From assembly GCA_001701065.1 (NCBI GenBank), contig DAAL01000240.1, positions 1,235 through 8,155 on the forward strand: a DNA stretch of 6,921 bases, read 5' to 3'. Of this stretch, positions 6,864 through 6,921 are shown piece by piece. The notes under the pieces were generated by a model. That model saw nothing but the letters and a program-made list of their open reading frames with translations. It searched no databases and had not been told where the DNA came from. Position 1 is the stretch's first letter; every line of letters begins with the position of its first letter. The stretch is from Bacteroidales bacterium GP4 (GTDB taxonomy: Bacteria > Bacteroidota > Bacteroidia > Bacteroidales > Muribaculaceae). Made by a program: the position numbers and the translations under genes.

Positions 6864-6880
6864 TCATCGTACTTTATCCG
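6781..6880 (+). promoter_or_regulatory. C-rich, G-poor region, candidate Rho-utilization (rut) site
   Basis: Bases 6781-6860 contain 38 C and only 9 G by direct count, and the low-G trend continues past the queE stop to about 6880. A C-over-G bubble of this length at the end of a transcription unit is the usual look of a Rho-loading site. No strong intrinsic terminator follows queE, which fits Rho-dependent ending. It is a compositional inference only; coding constraint or local mutation bias could give the same pattern. Confidence 0.35.
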
Positions 6881-6921
6881 TCCAAAACGGTTTTTAGCGA
6901 TTAGTTTTGGCATTTAGCGCA
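6864..6921 (+). other. Non-coding tail after queE with weak terminator- and promoter-like signals
   Basis: These 58 bases hold no gene. CCGT (6878-6881) and ACGG (6887-6890) could form a 4-bp stem directly followed by TTTTT (6891-6895), a very weak terminator shape. CCAAAAC (6882-6888) and GTTTTGG (6904-6910) form a second, 7-bp inverted repeat. TTTAGCG occurs twice, at 6893-6899 and 6913-6919. TAGTTTTG (6902-6909) fits the Bacteroides -7 consensus TAnnTTTG, but no TTTG -33 element was seen at the right distance. The window ends before any of this can be placed relative to a following gene. Confidence 0.3.

Overview
The window reads as a chromosomal housekeeping segment from a member of the Bacteroidota, most likely Bacteroidales. 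The grounds are a GldH-family lipoprotein directly after a RicT/PSP1-family gene that carries a Cys-rich N-terminus and a basic Asn/Gly-rich tail, short 110- and 185-residue forms of QueD and QueE, and starts that lack Shine-Dalgarno sequences at a usable distance. A family such as Muribaculaceae is possible, but the sequence alone does not settle it. No mobile element, CRISPR array, rRNA or tRNA gene was seen.

Seven genes lie head to tail on the + strand with gaps of at most 26 bases, so they could form one or a few transcription units. Bases 1-1425 hold the 3' part of rny (RNase Y; its membrane anchor lies before the window). Bases 1452-2804 hold a RicT-like protein. Bases 2797-3258 hold gldH, whose start overlaps the end of ricT by 8 bases. 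Bases 3282-4466 hold an M24 (Xaa-Pro type) metallopeptidase, and 4485-5945 a CCA-adding tRNA nucleotidyltransferase with an HD domain. Bases 5971-6303 hold queD (GTG start) and 6306-6863 queE. The last 58 bases are non-coding and carry weak terminator-like or promoter-like signals.

Two functional themes stand out. First, rny next to a ricT homologue places the main RNA endonuclease beside a protein whose Bacillus relative steers RNase Y to its targets. The RicT-like protein has extra N-terminal cysteines and a long disordered basic tail that could serve that role in a different way. Second, cca-queD-queE form a tRNA-maturation group: 3'-CCA addition plus two early steps of queuosine synthesis. 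GldH (outer-membrane lipoprotein) and the peptidase lie between the two themes without an obvious link.

The least explained signals are a perfect 11-bp hairpin inside the gldH signal-peptide codons, a lysine run in ricT where a -1 slip would remove exactly the disordered tail, and a C-rich, G-poor 3' end of queE that looks like a Rho-loading region.
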